The translations under genes and the position numbers were made by a program. A model generated the notes under the pieces. It did not search any database. It was given only the letters and a program-made list of their open reading frames with translations, and was not told where the DNA came from. This document shows positions 1 through 8,580 of a DNA stretch of 64,000 nucleotides, in pieces. The DNA lies in the NCBI RefSeq assembly GCF_004151105.1, contig NZ_PHRF01000095.1, positions 372,001-436,000 of the forward strand, written 5' to 3'. The DNA comes from Streptomyces sp. L-9-10 (lineage in GTDB: Bacteria; Actinomycetota; Actinomycetes; Streptomycetales; Streptomycetaceae). How positions within the stretch are numbered: the stretch's first letter is position 1; every line of letters starts with the position of its first letter.

Positions 1-168
1 AGAGAGGACGTAGTTCCAGCGAGCGTGCTTGATACGCCCATGCTGGACCTCGATGAGAGTCGCACCGCTGACAACACGGTCCGCGCCACGGTCGACCGCC
101 GACCGCACCAGATTCATCACAGCCCGGTCCTGCTCCAGGTAGAGCGAGAGCCCTTGGCTGTCGAGCAC
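1..168 (-). CDS. PIN-domain toxin, VapC-like (partial, C-terminus outside window)
   Basis: The frame reads leftwards from a GTG at 168 to the window edge, giving 56 residues of the N-terminus. It opens with VLDSQGLSLYL, the first acidic Asp of a PIN nuclease fold, and then has an ATLIEV segment that supplies the second acidic residue. PIN toxins are Mg-dependent ribonucleases, usually cutting tRNA or rRNA. The frame starts about 18 nt after the stop of the putative antitoxin, the usual antitoxin-toxin order. No start is decisive, and a start inside the antitoxin gene in the same frame is possible. The assignment rests on motif and context, because the rest of the domain is not in the window. 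Confidence 0.7.
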   Translation of the reverse strand, partial: MLDSQGLSLYLEQDRAVMNLVRSAVDRGADRVVSGATLIEVQHGRIKHARWNYVLS

Positions 169-185
169 CAGACTGCCCCCACCCG

Positions 186-473
186 TCAGACGGCCTCGCG
201 CCACTCCCCCTCCCGCTGCTCGGCCCGCGCCCAGACGTCCGCGGCTTCCTGCTTCTCCACGGGGGTGAAGGCGCCGTGCTCCCGCTCGTACTCCTCCAGA
301 TACGCCGATGTCGCCTGATTGCGCAGATGTTCCTCAACAGCCGCGGCCACTATGGCGGACACACCACGGCCACCCGCGCTGTCGCGCAGTGCCCGCACAG
401 TGCCCTCGGGCAGCGACACGCTGATGGCCTTCGCCGGCCCTTCACCGATACCTGGTCCCGTTCGCTCATCCAT
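186..473 (-). CDS. Antitoxin-like protein paired with PIN toxin
   Basis: About 95 residues. The N-terminal third (AKAISVSLPEGTVRALRD) looks like a ribbon-helix-helix/VapB-type DNA-binding segment. The C-terminal part is helical and acidic (EEYEREHGAFTPVEKQEAADVWARAEQ), as expected for the toxin-neutralising part. It lies immediately upstream of the PIN gene. Starts at 473, 500 and 518 are all in frame and none has a good ribosome site. I chose 473 because the AT-rich stretch just upstream (477-500) looks like promoter rather than coding sequence, so the mRNA may be leaderless. No family was identified with certainty. Confidence 0.62.
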   Translation of the reverse strand: MDERTGPGIGEGPAKAISVSLPEGTVRALRDSAGGRGVSAIVAAAVEEHLRNQATSAYLEEYEREHGAFTPVEKQEAADVWARAEQREGEWREAV

Positions 474-574
474 GAGAGCAAGTTTAACAAACGATTTCAT
501 AAAGGGATCGGGCTCCATGACCACGCACGCGGCCGTCGCGGCGCGGAACGCTTCCCGGCGCGCCGGGATCGCCC

Positions 575-922
575 TCAGGCCGAGGCCAGCCGCAGCACCA
601 GCGCGGCGACGGCGAGCAGGAAGAGGACGACGACCGGCGCGATCGCGTAGTCCTTGGCCCGCAGGTGTGTGACGGCGGCGCCGATGAAATAGAGGACCAC
701 GCCGATCGCGGCGGCGGCGCCGAGCAGCGGCACCCAGAGTCCGACGACCAGGCCGACGGCGCCCGCCGCCTTCAGCGTGGCGAGGCGCGGCAGCCAGCTC
801 TCGGGGACGCCGAGGCCGAGCATCGAGCCGACGATCTTCTCCTGCCGGGTGAAGGTACCGACGGCGGAGCCGGTCAGGGCGACGGCGAGCAGGATGCCGA
901 CGACGGCATAGGCGATGAACAC
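575..922 (-). CDS. DoxX-family membrane protein
   Basis: 115 residues with four hydrophobic segments (about 1-17, 45-65, 68-88 and 94-114) and the short polar loops usual for DoxX/DoxD small membrane proteins. The family is linked to thiol or quinone redox stress, but the exact reaction is unclear. The GTG at 922 follows a GAGAGG ribosome site. A perfect 7+7 bp dyad at 1049-1063, of the kind HxlR-family redox regulators bind, lies about 130 bp upstream. That fits regulation by such a protein, although no regulator gene is adjacent. Confidence 0.8.
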   Translation of the reverse strand: MFIAYAVVGILLAVALTGSAVGTFTRQEKIVGSMLGLGVPESWLPRLATLKAAGAVGLVVGLWVPLLGAAAAIGVVLYFIGAAVTHLRAKDYAIAPVVVLFLLAVAALVLRLASA

Positions 923-1048
923 GATGACCTCTCGGAAGACATAGGGGGCAACCGCCGGGCGCGGGGCGCGGGCTCATGAGGACCGGCCGGGCGGGGCGGG
1001 CAGGGCAGAGCTGCCACCGGCCGGGACCCGGCCGATTTCCTTCAGTAC

Positions 1049-1063
1049 CTTACTTTAAGTAAG
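1049..1063. promoter_or_regulatory. Perfect dyad CTTACTT-t-AAGTAAG, probable operator
   Basis: A 15-bp perfect inverted repeat in the 336-bp gap between the divergent DoxX and HAD genes. The inner TACTT/AAGTA half-sites resemble the sites of HxlR-type (YodB-like) regulators, which often control DoxX-type genes. The protein that binds it is not known. Confidence 0.5.
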
Positions 1064-1140
1064 CGCGAATGACCAGAGCCCCGCACCACCCGGGCACCCA
1101 CCGCGGCGACGGCAGGACACCACCGCCAATGCGCGCGATC

Positions 1141-1189
1141 GAACATCACACACGTTCGCAAGATTGCGTTTCAAACACGCGTGATGTTC
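1141..1189. promoter_or_regulatory. Inverted repeat GAACATCAC/GTGATGTTC upstream of the HAD gene
   Basis: The 9-bp arms at 1141-1149 and 1181-1189 are exact inverted copies separated by 31 bp. The spacer holds a smaller palindrome, GTTTCAAAC, within GCGTTTCAAACACGC. The arrangement suggests a two-site operator for a looping or multimeric repressor. Nothing else in the 923-1258 gap was recognised apart from the dyad at 1049. Confidence 0.45.
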
Positions 1190-1258
1190 AATGTGGGACA
1201 TGAGCGCAGACCGACGCACCGGCCACGGCCGGTGTCACCGTGCGGAAGGGGTGACCGC

Positions 1259-1879
1259 GTGACTGACACGGTCCTCTTCGACCTGTTCGGCGTCATCGCG
1301 CGGCATCAGTCCCCGGCGGGGCAGGACCGGCTGACCGCGACGGCGGGCGTGCCCGCCCCGGCGTTCTGGGAGACCTACTGGGCACTTCGTCCCCCCTATG
1401 ACCGCGGCGAGGTGACCGGTCCCGAGTACTGGCGCCAAGCGGCCGGCCTCCTCGGCACCCACTTCGACGACCGCCGGATCGCCGCTCTCGTCGAGGCCGA
1501 CATCGCCAGTTGGAACGCCGTCGACGACGACATGGTGGCCCTGGTCGGCGAGTTGGCGGCGGCCGGCCGGCGGATCGCGCTGCTGTCCAACATCCCCGAA
1601 GAGCTCGCCGTTCACTACGAGGAGCAGCACCGCTGGCTGAAGCACTTCGAGGTACGTGCCTTCTCCTGCCGCATCGGCCACGCCAAGCCGGAGCCGGGTG
1701 CCTACGCATGGTGCCTCCGCGCCCTGGGCCTCGAACCCGGCCGTGTCCTCTTCGTCGACGACCGCGACGAGAACATCCGGGCCGCCCGCGCCGCCGGCAT
1801 GCACGGCCACCTCTTCACCACCCCCGCCCGCCTGAGGGAAACCCTCGCCCAGCGGGACGCCGCCGAGCCGCGATCGTGA
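1259..1879 (+). CDS. HAD-superfamily hydrolase
   Basis: 206 residues. HAD motif I is at the N-terminus (VLFDLFGVIA, nucleophile Asp8). The second Asp is replaced, as in YihX-type sugar phosphatases. Motif II is LLSNIPEE, motif III the Lys of GHAKPEPGAY, and motif IV FVDDRDENI. It probably dephosphorylates a small metabolite or acts as a dehalogenase-like enzyme; the substrate cannot be read. The GTG at 1259 follows GGAAGGGG at a good distance, and upstream in-frame codons look non-coding. A GC-rich hairpin terminator follows the stop. Confidence 0.85.
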   Translation: MTDTVLFDLFGVIARHQSPAGQDRLTATAGVPAPAFWETYWALRPPYDRGEVTGPEYWRQAAGLLGTHFDDRRIAALVEADIASWNAVDDDMVALVGELAAAGRRIALLSNIPEELAVHYEEQHRWLKHFEVRAFSCRIGHAKPEPGAYAWCLRALGLEPGRVLFVDDRDENIRAARAAGMHGHLFTTPARLRETLAQRDAAEPRS

Positions 1880-1922
1880 GCAGCACGCCCTCCCGGCCCG
1901 GCCCCGTCCCCACCCCCTGACC

Positions 1923-1958
1923 GCAGAGGTCCCGGCTCCTGACATCCGGGGCCTCTGC
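1923..1958 (+). terminator. Hairpin terminator after HAD gene
   Basis: Arms at 1923-1935 and 1946-1958 pair over 13 bp with one wobble, with a 10-nt loop and TT following. It lies 44 nt after the stop codon. Confidence 0.7.
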
Positions 1959-2058
1959 TTCTCCCGCGCGCTGTTCGCGGCGCGGTGGGGGGCGAAGTGG
2001 TTCGGACGTGGCCAAAACCACCGAGCACCCCCGCCCGCGGCGCCGTAAGGTGGCCGCC

Positions 2059-3270
2059 ATGCAGGTCATCCAGTCGACGAAGCTCGCCAACGTCTGTTAC
2101 GAGATCCGGGGCCCGGTCCTCGATGAGGCGATGGCGCTGGAAGCAGCGGGCCACCGCATCCTCAAGCTCAACACCGGCAACCCCGCGGCCTTCGGCTTCG
2201 AGTGCCCGCCGGAGATCCTTGAGGACATGCTCCGCAACCTGTCCGGCGCGCACGGCTACGGCGACGCGAAGGGGCTGCTGTCCGCGCGGCGCGCGGTGAT
2301 GCAGCACTACCAGACCAAGGGCATCGAGCTGGGCGTCGAGGACATCTACCTCGGCAACGGCGTCTCCGAGCTGATCCAGATGTCGATGCAGGCGCTGCTG
2401 GACGACGGCGACGAGGTGCTCGTACCCGCTCCGGACTACCCGCTGTGGACCGCGTCGGTCTCGCTCGCGGGCGGTACGGCCGTGCACTACCGCTGCGACG
2501 AGCAGGCCGACTGGATGCCGGACCTCGCCGACATCGAGCGGAAGATCACCGATCGGACCAAAGCGATCGTGATCATCAATCCGAACAATCCGACCGGCGC
2601 CGTGTACGGCGAGGAGATGCTCGGCGCGCTCACCGAGATCGCCCGCCGCCACAACCTGATCGTCTGCTCCGACGAGATCTACGACCGGATCCTCTACGAC
2701 GGGACCACGCACACCCCGACCGCCGCCGTCGCGCCCGATCTGCTCACCCTCACCTTCAACGGGCTCTCCAAGAACTACCGGGTGGCCGGGTTCCGCTCCG
2801 GCTGGCTGGCGGTCTGCGGGCCCAAGGCGCACGCCGCGTCGTATATCGAGGGGCTGACGATCCTGGCCAATATGCGGCTGTGCGCCAATATGCCGTCGCA
2901 GCACGCGGTGGCCACGGCGCTGAACGGCCGGCAGTCGATCCAGGATCTGGTGCTGCCGGGCGGCCGGATCCTGGAGCAGCGGAACACCGCGTACGACCTG
3001 CTCACCTCGATCCCGGGCGTGACCTGCGTGAAGCCCAAGGGCGCGCTCTATCTCTTCCCCCGGCTCGACCCCAAGGTCTACAAGATCAAGGACGACCGGG
3101 AGATGGTGCTCGATCTGCTGCGCGCCGAGAAGATCATGGTCGTGCACGGTACGGGGTTCAACTGGCCGGAGCCGGACCACTTCCGGATCGTGACGCTGCC
3201 CGCGGCCCAGGACCTGGCCGACGCGGTGACCAGGATCGGCACGTTCCTGGAGGGGTACTCCCAGCCGTGA
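2059..3270 (+). CDS. PLP-dependent aminotransferase, alanine transaminase-like (class I/II)
   Basis: 403 residues of the aspartate-aminotransferase fold. It shows INPNNPTG (about 174-180), the SDEIYD substrate-site segment and the PLP lysine K238 in FNGLSKNYRVAGFR. The closest family I know is AlaA-like alanine/valine-pyruvate aminotransferase, transferring amino groups between alanine and 2-oxoglutarate in the cytosol. The ATG at 2059 follows TAAGGTGG at 2046-2053. This could be a ribosome site or a -10 box for a leaderless mRNA. It has no clear operon partner. Confidence 0.88.
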   Translation: MQVIQSTKLANVCYEIRGPVLDEAMALEAAGHRILKLNTGNPAAFGFECPPEILEDMLRNLSGAHGYGDAKGLLSARRAVMQHYQTKGIELGVEDIYLGNGVSELIQMSMQALLDDGDEVLVPAPDYPLWTASVSLAGGTAVHYRCDEQADWMPDLADIERKITDRTKAIVIINPNNPTGAVYGEEMLGALTEIARRHNLIVCSDEIYDRILYDGTTHTPTAAVAPDLLTLTFNGLSKNYRVAGFRSGWLAVCGPKAHAASYIEGLTILANMRLCANMPSQHAVATALNGRQSIQDLVLPGGRILEQRNTAYDLLTSIPGVTCVKPKGALYLFPRLDPKVYKIKDDREMVLDLLRAEKIMVVHGTGFNWPEPDHFRIVTLPAAQDLADAVTRIGTFLEGYSQP

Positions 3271-3359
3271 CCCGGGCTACCGACATTCTCCGGACTGCAC
3301 TCAACTTTAGACTGAATCCAAGGTAGGATGGTCTCCTGACCATGCCAGGAGGCCCTCCC

Positions 3360-3746
3360 ATGTACGAGCCGATCCGTACCAAGTCGGTCCACGCGCTGGC
3401 CGACACCGCCGACTTCCCCCACCGCACCCGCGAGGAAGAGCTGAACATCCAGCTCGCCGGGCATCTCTCCGCGCTGCTCGCCGTCACGGACGAGCTGGGT
3501 CTCGACGAGGCCGCCGAGTCCATCGCCGCGCAGATCGCCAGGCTGCGCGGGGCCCCTCCGGCCCGGCACGCGGCGCTCACCGGCGCCGATCCGGCCGCGC
3601 TGCACCGCCGCGCGCTCGCCCTCGCGGGCCGCGCCCTGGTCGTCGCCGCCTCGCGCGCCGACACCGCCGCGGCGATCCTCTCCGCCGAGCGCATGGACGC
3701 GCACACCGCCGCGCTGCGCGAACCGCGGCTCGTCGCCGCCCACTGA
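3360..3746 (+). CDS. Small conserved actinobacterial protein, function unknown
   Basis: 128 residues, helical and Ala-rich with no membrane segment. The first 25 residues (MYEPIRTKSVHALADTADFPH) are polar, followed by helices rich in Glu, Ala and Arg. A strong AGGAGG at 3347-3352 fixes the ATG at 3360. I do not recognise a domain. A possible -10 (TAGGAT) lies at about 3324. It stands alone between the aminotransferase gene and the TelA operon. Confidence 0.75.
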   Translation: MYEPIRTKSVHALADTADFPHRTREEELNIQLAGHLSALLAVTDELGLDEAAESIAAQIARLRGAPPARHAALTGADPAALHRRALALAGRALVVAASRADTAAAILSAERMDAHTAALREPRLVAAH

Positions 3747-3861
3747 CGGCCCCGGTCCACGGGCCGCGGAGGCGCGCGGACCGGGCGCCACACACGACGC
3801 GGCGCCGCCCCGGCCCGGCCCCGGCCTGACCTTGGATCCGGCCCGGCCCCGGTCGCGTCCG

Positions 3862-3901
3862 GATGAAGAGATCCCTCCGGTGATGAACGGATCCCTCCGG
3901 T
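3862..3901. repeat. Two tandem 20-bp repeats upstream of the TelA operon
   Basis: Copies at 3862-3881 and 3882-3901 share GATGAA, two variable bases, then GATCCCTCCGGT. They lie 80-120 bp before the first gene of the operon, where an activator or repressor could bind. A small stem (CCCAGA 3946-3951 with TCTGGG 3961-3966) follows. Nothing else was seen in the 234-bp gap. Confidence 0.7.
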
Positions 3902-3980
3902 TCCGCACCGGGATGGGCCCTTCACCGTACGTACATCCAACTCACCCCAGAACATAGGCTTCTGGGAGCACGCTTCCCTC

Positions 3981-5078
3981 GTGAAACGCATCGTGGGAAT
4001 CGTTCTGGCGGTGCTGCTGATCGGCGGCGTGGCAGCGGCCGTCGTAGCAGGCCGGGAAGACGCGGGAACGCGCACGGGAACGGGCACGGCAACGAAGACC
4101 GTGCGGGGTGTGATCGGTTCGGAGAAGAGCGAGTTCTTCGCCGATCCGGATGTGGTGAAGGCCCTGGCGGACAAGGGCCTCACCGTCAGGACGGAGACCT
4201 CGGGCTCCTGGGCCATGGAGGAACTGCCCCTCAAGGGCTACGACTTCGCTTTTCCCGCCTCCGAGGCCCCGGCCACGGCGCTGGACACGAAGTACAAGGT
4301 GCCGGGCAGCCCGCTACGGCCCTTCTACTCGCCGCTGGTCGTCGTCGCGCACCGCCCGGTCGCCGAGGTCCTGGCGCGCAACGGGCTGGCCGCCCTCGAC
4401 GGGAAGCCGGGCGCGGCAGCGCGCGGCACGCTCCGGATGCGCCCGTTCCTCGACGCGGTCCGCGCGGACCGTACCTGGCAGCAGCTCAAGGGCGCCTCGG
4501 CGCACGCCGAGCTGAACGGGACGGTGTTCATCAGCAGCACCGACCCCGAGACCTCCAACTCCGGCGCGCTCTATCTCGCCGCCGCGTCCTTCGTCGCCAA
4601 CGGCGGACTCGTCACCGACGCCGCCGGGGTCGGCCGTACGGCGCCGCTGCTCAGGAAGCTGATCGCGCCGCAGGGCGCCCAGCAGACCAGCTCCGACGCG
4701 CCGTTCCGTGACTTCATCAGCGGCGCCGGCAATCCGCTGGTGCTGGTGTACGAGTCGCAGGTCGCCTCGCTGCTGCTCCAGAAGCAGGACGTCGGGGACC
4801 TGGTGGTGCTCTATCCGGACACCACGGTCAACAGCGCCCACACGCTCGTCCCGCTCACCGGCGAAGGCCGCGCGCTCGGCGAGCTGCTCACTAAGGACAA
4901 ACGGCTGCGCGAGCTGGCGGTACGCCATGGCTTCCGCCCGCAGGGAGCGGCGGCCGAGTTCACCGCGGCGACCGCGGCCCACACCGACTATCTCAACCAG
5001 ACGCTGGCCGGCGTCCACCAGGCGCCCGTGCCCACCACCGAGTGGCTCCAGGCGATGGCGCGGCGGAGCCGGTCCTGA
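3981..5078 (+). CDS. Membrane-anchored solute-binding-like protein
   Basis: 365 residues. One N-terminal hydrophobic segment (about 4-24) has no lipobox, so it is probably a signal anchor. The outer part resembles type-2 periplasmic binding proteins of the sulfate/molybdate kind (YDFAFPASEAPA, GTVFISSTDPETSNSGALYLAA, PLVLVYESQ). No permease genes follow. The neighbours are TelA, a second binding protein fused to a vWA domain, and an XpaC-like protein, so it is more likely a sensing or scaffolding subunit of that system than an importer component. The GTG at 3981 is the only sensible start. The stop is followed by a hexamer repeat. Confidence 0.75.
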   Translation: MKRIVGIVLAVLLIGGVAAAVVAGREDAGTRTGTGTATKTVRGVIGSEKSEFFADPDVVKALADKGLTVRTETSGSWAMEELPLKGYDFAFPASEAPATALDTKYKVPGSPLRPFYSPLVVVAHRPVAEVLARNGLAALDGKPGAAARGTLRMRPFLDAVRADRTWQQLKGASAHAELNGTVFISSTDPETSNSGALYLAAASFVANGGLVTDAAGVGRTAPLLRKLIAPQGAQQTSSDAPFRDFISGAGNPLVLVYESQVASLLLQKQDVGDLVVLYPDTTVNSAHTLVPLTGEGRALGELLTKDKRLRELAVRHGFRPQGAAAEFTAATAAHTDYLNQTLAGVHQAPVPTTEWLQAMARRSRS

Positions 5079-5091
5079 TGCCGTCCTTCCC

Positions 5092-5133
5092 GGCACCCGC
5101 ACCCGCACCGGCACCGGCACCGGCACCGGCACA
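5092..5133. repeat. Hexamer tandem repeat (GGCACC)n
   Basis: About six near-perfect copies of GGCACC fill the spacer between the solute-binding gene and telA. It is a simple repeat likely to vary in length. Confidence 0.7.
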
Positions 5134-5166
5134 TGCTCAGGCTCGGCTCATATTCAGGGGGACCAG

Positions 5167-6357
5167 ATGACCACAGAGAACACGGCGGGCGCGCCGAGCG
5201 AGCTGATTCTCACGCCGCCCGAGCCCGTCGCCCCGATACGTTCCGAACAGGCGGCGGGACTGGTACCGATCGACGCCTCCGTACGCGAGGAGATGACCCG
5301 GCGCGCCACGGACTACGTCGGCTCGCTCGCCGGTCTGGACGCGCGCTCGCCCGAATTCACCACGCGCGTCGGGGAGATCGCGGCCCTCGGCTCCGGTGAG
5401 ATCCGGGGCGCCGCCCAGCAGTCCAACCGGATGCTGGACCGTACGGTCCGCTCGCTCGCGTCCGGCGGCGAGGACGCGCAGTCGCGGGTGTCGTCCTCGC
5501 TCGTCGAACTGCGCCGTACGGTCGAGGACCTGGACCCGCGCGACACCCCGGGCAAGTGCGCGCGCAAGCTCCTCTCCAGGCTGCCCGGCGGCAACAGGCT
5601 GCGCGACCACGCCGCCAAGTACGCCTCCTCACAGGCCACCTTGAACCGGATCGTCAGCTCGCTCAGGGGCGGCCAGGACGAACTGCGGCGCGACAACGCC
5701 GCGCTGCACACCGAGCGCACCCGCCTGTGGGAGACCATGGGCAAACTCCAGGAGTACGCGGTCCTCACCGACGCGCTCGACACCGCGATCGAGGAGCGCG
5801 TCGCGGCGGCCGAGCTGATCGACCCCGCGCAGGCCGACGCGCTGCGCGCCGATGTCCTCTTCCCGGTCCGGCAGAAGCACCAGGACCTGCTGACCCAGCT
5901 CGCGGTGTGCGCGCAGGGCTATCTGGCGATGGATGTCGTACGGCGCAACAACGAGGAGCTGATCAAGGGCGTCGACCGGGCCGCGACCACCACGGTCTCG
6001 GCGCTGCGGATCGCCGTGATGCTGGCCTCGGCTCTCGACAACCAGCGCAAGGTGACCGAGCAGGTGAACGTGTTGCGCTCGACCACCGAGGACCTGATCC
6101 GGGGCAACGCGGAGATGCTCGCCACCCAGAGCGGGGAGATCCAGCGCATCGCGGCGGACCCGGCGGTCGGGGCGGAGACGCTGCGGTCGGCGTTCCAGCA
6201 GATCTACCGGACGCTGGACGCGATCGACACGTACAAGATCCAGGCGACGGAGTCGATGGCGACGACCGTGGAGTCGCTGACGGCGGAGCTCCGGATCGCG
6301 AGCACGCATCTGGAGCGGACCCGGTCCGCCGGCGCGCTGGAAGGCGGTCTGAAGTGA
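5167..6357 (+). CDS. TelA-family toxic-anion-resistance protein
   Basis: 396 residues, cytoplasmic and almost entirely helical with long coiled-coil stretches. The family signature runs across ERTRLWETMGKLQEYAVL, the EERVAAAELIDPAQADALR segment and the C-terminal IQATESMATTVESLTAEL. TelA/KlaA/YceH proteins are tied to tellurite and envelope-stress resistance by an unknown mechanism. The ATG at 5167 follows GGGGGA. The stop overlaps the GTG of the next gene, so the two are translationally coupled. In Bacillus a TelA homologue (yaaN) sits beside xpaC, and the last gene of this operon looks XpaC-like. Confidence 0.88.
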   Translation: MTTENTAGAPSELILTPPEPVAPIRSEQAAGLVPIDASVREEMTRRATDYVGSLAGLDARSPEFTTRVGEIAALGSGEIRGAAQQSNRMLDRTVRSLASGGEDAQSRVSSSLVELRRTVEDLDPRDTPGKCARKLLSRLPGGNRLRDHAAKYASSQATLNRIVSSLRGGQDELRRDNAALHTERTRLWETMGKLQEYAVLTDALDTAIEERVAAAELIDPAQADALRADVLFPVRQKHQDLLTQLAVCAQGYLAMDVVRRNNEELIKGVDRAATTTVSALRIAVMLASALDNQRKVTEQVNVLRSTTEDLIRGNAEMLATQSGEIQRIAADPAVGAETLRSAFQQIYRTLDAIDTYKIQATESMATTVESLTAELRIASTHLERTRSAGALEGGLK

Positions 6358-7988
6358 CGGGAAGACGGCCTTCGGTGAGACGACGGCCGAGGCTGACGGC
6401 CGCGCTGATCGCGGCGCTGCTCACCGCCACCGCCACCGTCACCGCCTGCTCGCCGGGCGGCGGTTCGAAGGATCCCCGCAACGACGGCGCGGACACCGCG
6501 TACCACCCCGGCACCCTGCGGGTGCTCGCCTCCAGCGAACTCGCCGACATGCGGGGCGTGCTGGACGAGGCGGAGCGGAGGACCGGGGTGAAGGTACGGC
6601 CCACCTGGACCGGCACGCTGGACGCCGCCGAGCTGATCGCGTCCGGCAGGGCCGACGGGAAGTACGACGCGGTGTGGCTGTCGTCCAACGACTATCTGCG
6701 GCTGCACCCGGGCACGGCCGAGCGCCTCAGCAACGAGACCTCGGTCATGTCCTCCCCCGTCGCCCTCGGCGTCAAGGCGGCCACGGTCGCGCGGCTCGGC
6801 TGGCGGCCGGACGAGGTCACCTGGTCACAGGTGCACCAGGCGGTGCGGGCCGGGAAGCTGACGTACGGGATGACCGACCCCGTACGCTCCAACTCCGGTT
6901 TCTCCGCGCTGATCTCGGTCGCCTCCGGGCTGTCGGGCGCGCAGGCCGCGCTGACGGACGCGGATGTGCGCCGGGCGGCGCCCAAGCTCAAGGAGTTCTT
7001 CACCGGGCAGAAGCTGACCTCCGGTTCCTCCGGCTGGCTGGCGACCGCGTACACCCGGCGCGGCAGCGTGGACGCGCTGGTCAACTACGAGTCGGTGCTG
7101 CTCTCCATGAACCGCGACAGCCATACCGGACTCACCGTGATCCGCCCGAAGGACGGCGTGGTGACCGCCGACTACCCGCTGACGCTGCTGACGTCGGCGC
7201 CCCAGGAGGCGCGGGAGTCCGGCCAGGCCCTCACCTCGTATCTGCGCGGCCCGGAGGCACAGCGGGCGCTGACCGAGGAGACGTTCCGCCGCCCGGTCGT
7301 CCCGTCGGTGAGGCCCGCGGCGGGTCTCGGCACCGAGAAGCGGCGCGAACTGCCCTTCCCCGGCTCGCGTTCGGTCGCGGACGGGCTGCTCGACGCGTAC
7401 GAGAACCAGCTGCGCCGGCCCTCGCGCACCGTGTACGTACTGGACACCTCGGGTTCGATGGAGGGCGAGCGGCTGTCCCGGCTCAAGGCGGCGCTGGCCG
7501 GGCTCACGGGCACGGACGAGTCCGCGACCGGGGAGCGCTTCCGGGACCGGGAGGAGGTGACGCTGATGCCGTTCGGCTCGTCGGTGAAGCGGATCCGTAC
7601 GCATACGGTGGACCCGGGCGACCCGGCCACCGCGCTGGACGGGATCCGTGCGGACGCCGGTTCGCTGACCGCGTCCGGCGACACGGCGATCTACAGCAGC
7701 CTGCGGGAGGCGTACGCGCGGCTGGGCGCGGGCGGCGCCGACGCCTTCACCTCGATCGTGCTGATGACGGACGGCGAGAACACCGCGGGCAGCGGTCCCG
7801 CCGACTTCGACGCCTTCTACGCGGGGCTGCCGGAGGACCGGCGGGCCACGCCCGTCTTCCCGATCCTCTTCGGCGACTCGGACCGCGCGGAGCTCGGGCA
7901 TATCGCCGAACTGACGGGCGGGCGGCTGTTCGACGCGACGCGCGGCTCGCTCGACGGGGCCTTCGAGGAGATCCGTGGCTACCAGTAG
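6354..7988 (+). CDS. Lipoprotein with solute-binding domain fused to a von Willebrand A domain
   Basis: 544 residues. A signal peptide ends in a lipobox (TVTAC, Cys32). Residues about 50-330 form a periplasmic-binding-like domain (TLRVLASSEL, YDAVWLSSNDY, LVNYESVLL). Residues about 355-540 form a vWA domain with an intact MIDAS motif DTSGS at 364-368 and a later LMTDGENT loop. The protein should sit on the outer face of the membrane and bind a partner through a metal ion. The GTG at 6354 overlaps the telA stop. The fusion suggests a receptor coupled to an assembly platform rather than a transporter. Confidence 0.85.
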   Translation: MTGRRPSVRRRPRLTAALIAALLTATATVTACSPGGGSKDPRNDGADTAYHPGTLRVLASSELADMRGVLDEAERRTGVKVRPTWTGTLDAAELIASGRADGKYDAVWLSSNDYLRLHPGTAERLSNETSVMSSPVALGVKAATVARLGWRPDEVTWSQVHQAVRAGKLTYGMTDPVRSNSGFSALISVASGLSGAQAALTDADVRRAAPKLKEFFTGQKLTSGSSGWLATAYTRRGSVDALVNYESVLLSMNRDSHTGLTVIRPKDGVVTADYPLTLLTSAPQEARESGQALTSYLRGPEAQRALTEETFRRPVVPSVRPAAGLGTEKRRELPFPGSRSVADGLLDAYENQLRRPSRTVYVLDTSGSMEGERLSRLKAALAGLTGTDESATGERFRDREEVTLMPFGSSVKRIRTHTVDPGDPATALDGIRADAGSLTASGDTAIYSSLREAYARLGAGGADAFTSIVLMTDGENTAGSGPADFDAFYAGLPEDRRATPVFPILFGDSDRAELGHIAELTGGRLFDATRGSLDGAFEEIRGYQ

Positions 7989-8580
7989 ATTCCTCAGGTA
8001 CGTGGAGTCCCGGAAGAACCTCACCGGCGGCGCGGCAGGGCTGGCGGGACTGGCCCTCACCTTCACCGGACTCGCGGGCGCGTACTGGCCGGTGGTCGTC
8101 GCCGGGCTGTACGGGGCGGGCGCGCTGCTCGCCCCGCCCGAGCGCCCCGACGCGCCGCCCTTCACCGACCCTTCCGAGCAACTGGACGAACTGCGCGGCG
8201 ACTTCGAGCAGCTCATGGCCTATCTGGGCGAGGTGGACCTGCCTCCCGCGGCGGCCGGCCGGCTGGCGGAGCTGACCGAAACGCTGGCCGCCCTGCTGGA
8301 GCCCGGCTGGGTCACGGACGCCCTGGCCGTGGACCCGGAGGCGGTCCACACCCTGTCCAGGGCGGTCCGCCAGGACATCCCGGAGTCGGTGGACACCTTC
8401 GTACGCACCCGCTGGTGGACCCGCCTCCAGCCGGGCACCGAGCCGCCGGAACGCCATCTGGAGCGCCAGCTGACGGTGCTGCACGACGAGGCGCACGCGC
8501 TGGCGACGGCGCTGCGGGAGGCGGAGTCGCGCAGACAGGAGACACATACGCGGTACTTGGAGGACCGGGGCAAGCACTGA
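7975..8580 (+). CDS. XpaC-like small membrane protein of the TelA operon
   Basis: 201 residues with two N-terminal hydrophobic segments (about 20-35 and 38-55), then a helical cytoplasmic part rich in Glu and Arg. This is the plan of XpaC (5-bromo-4-chloroindolyl-phosphate hydrolysis protein), usually encoded beside TelA homologues. I infer the match from layout and neighbours, not from a catalytic motif. The GTG start lies inside the end of the vWA gene (14-nt overlap), so the four genes from 3981 form one unit. A strong terminator follows directly. Confidence 0.68.
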   Translation: MATSRFLRYVESRKNLTGGAAGLAGLALTFTGLAGAYWPVVVAGLYGAGALLAPPERPDAPPFTDPSEQLDELRGDFEQLMAYLGEVDLPPAAAGRLAELTETLAALLEPGWVTDALAVDPEAVHTLSRAVRQDIPESVDTFVRTRWWTRLQPGTEPPERHLERQLTVLHDEAHALATALREAESRRQETHTRYLEDRGKH

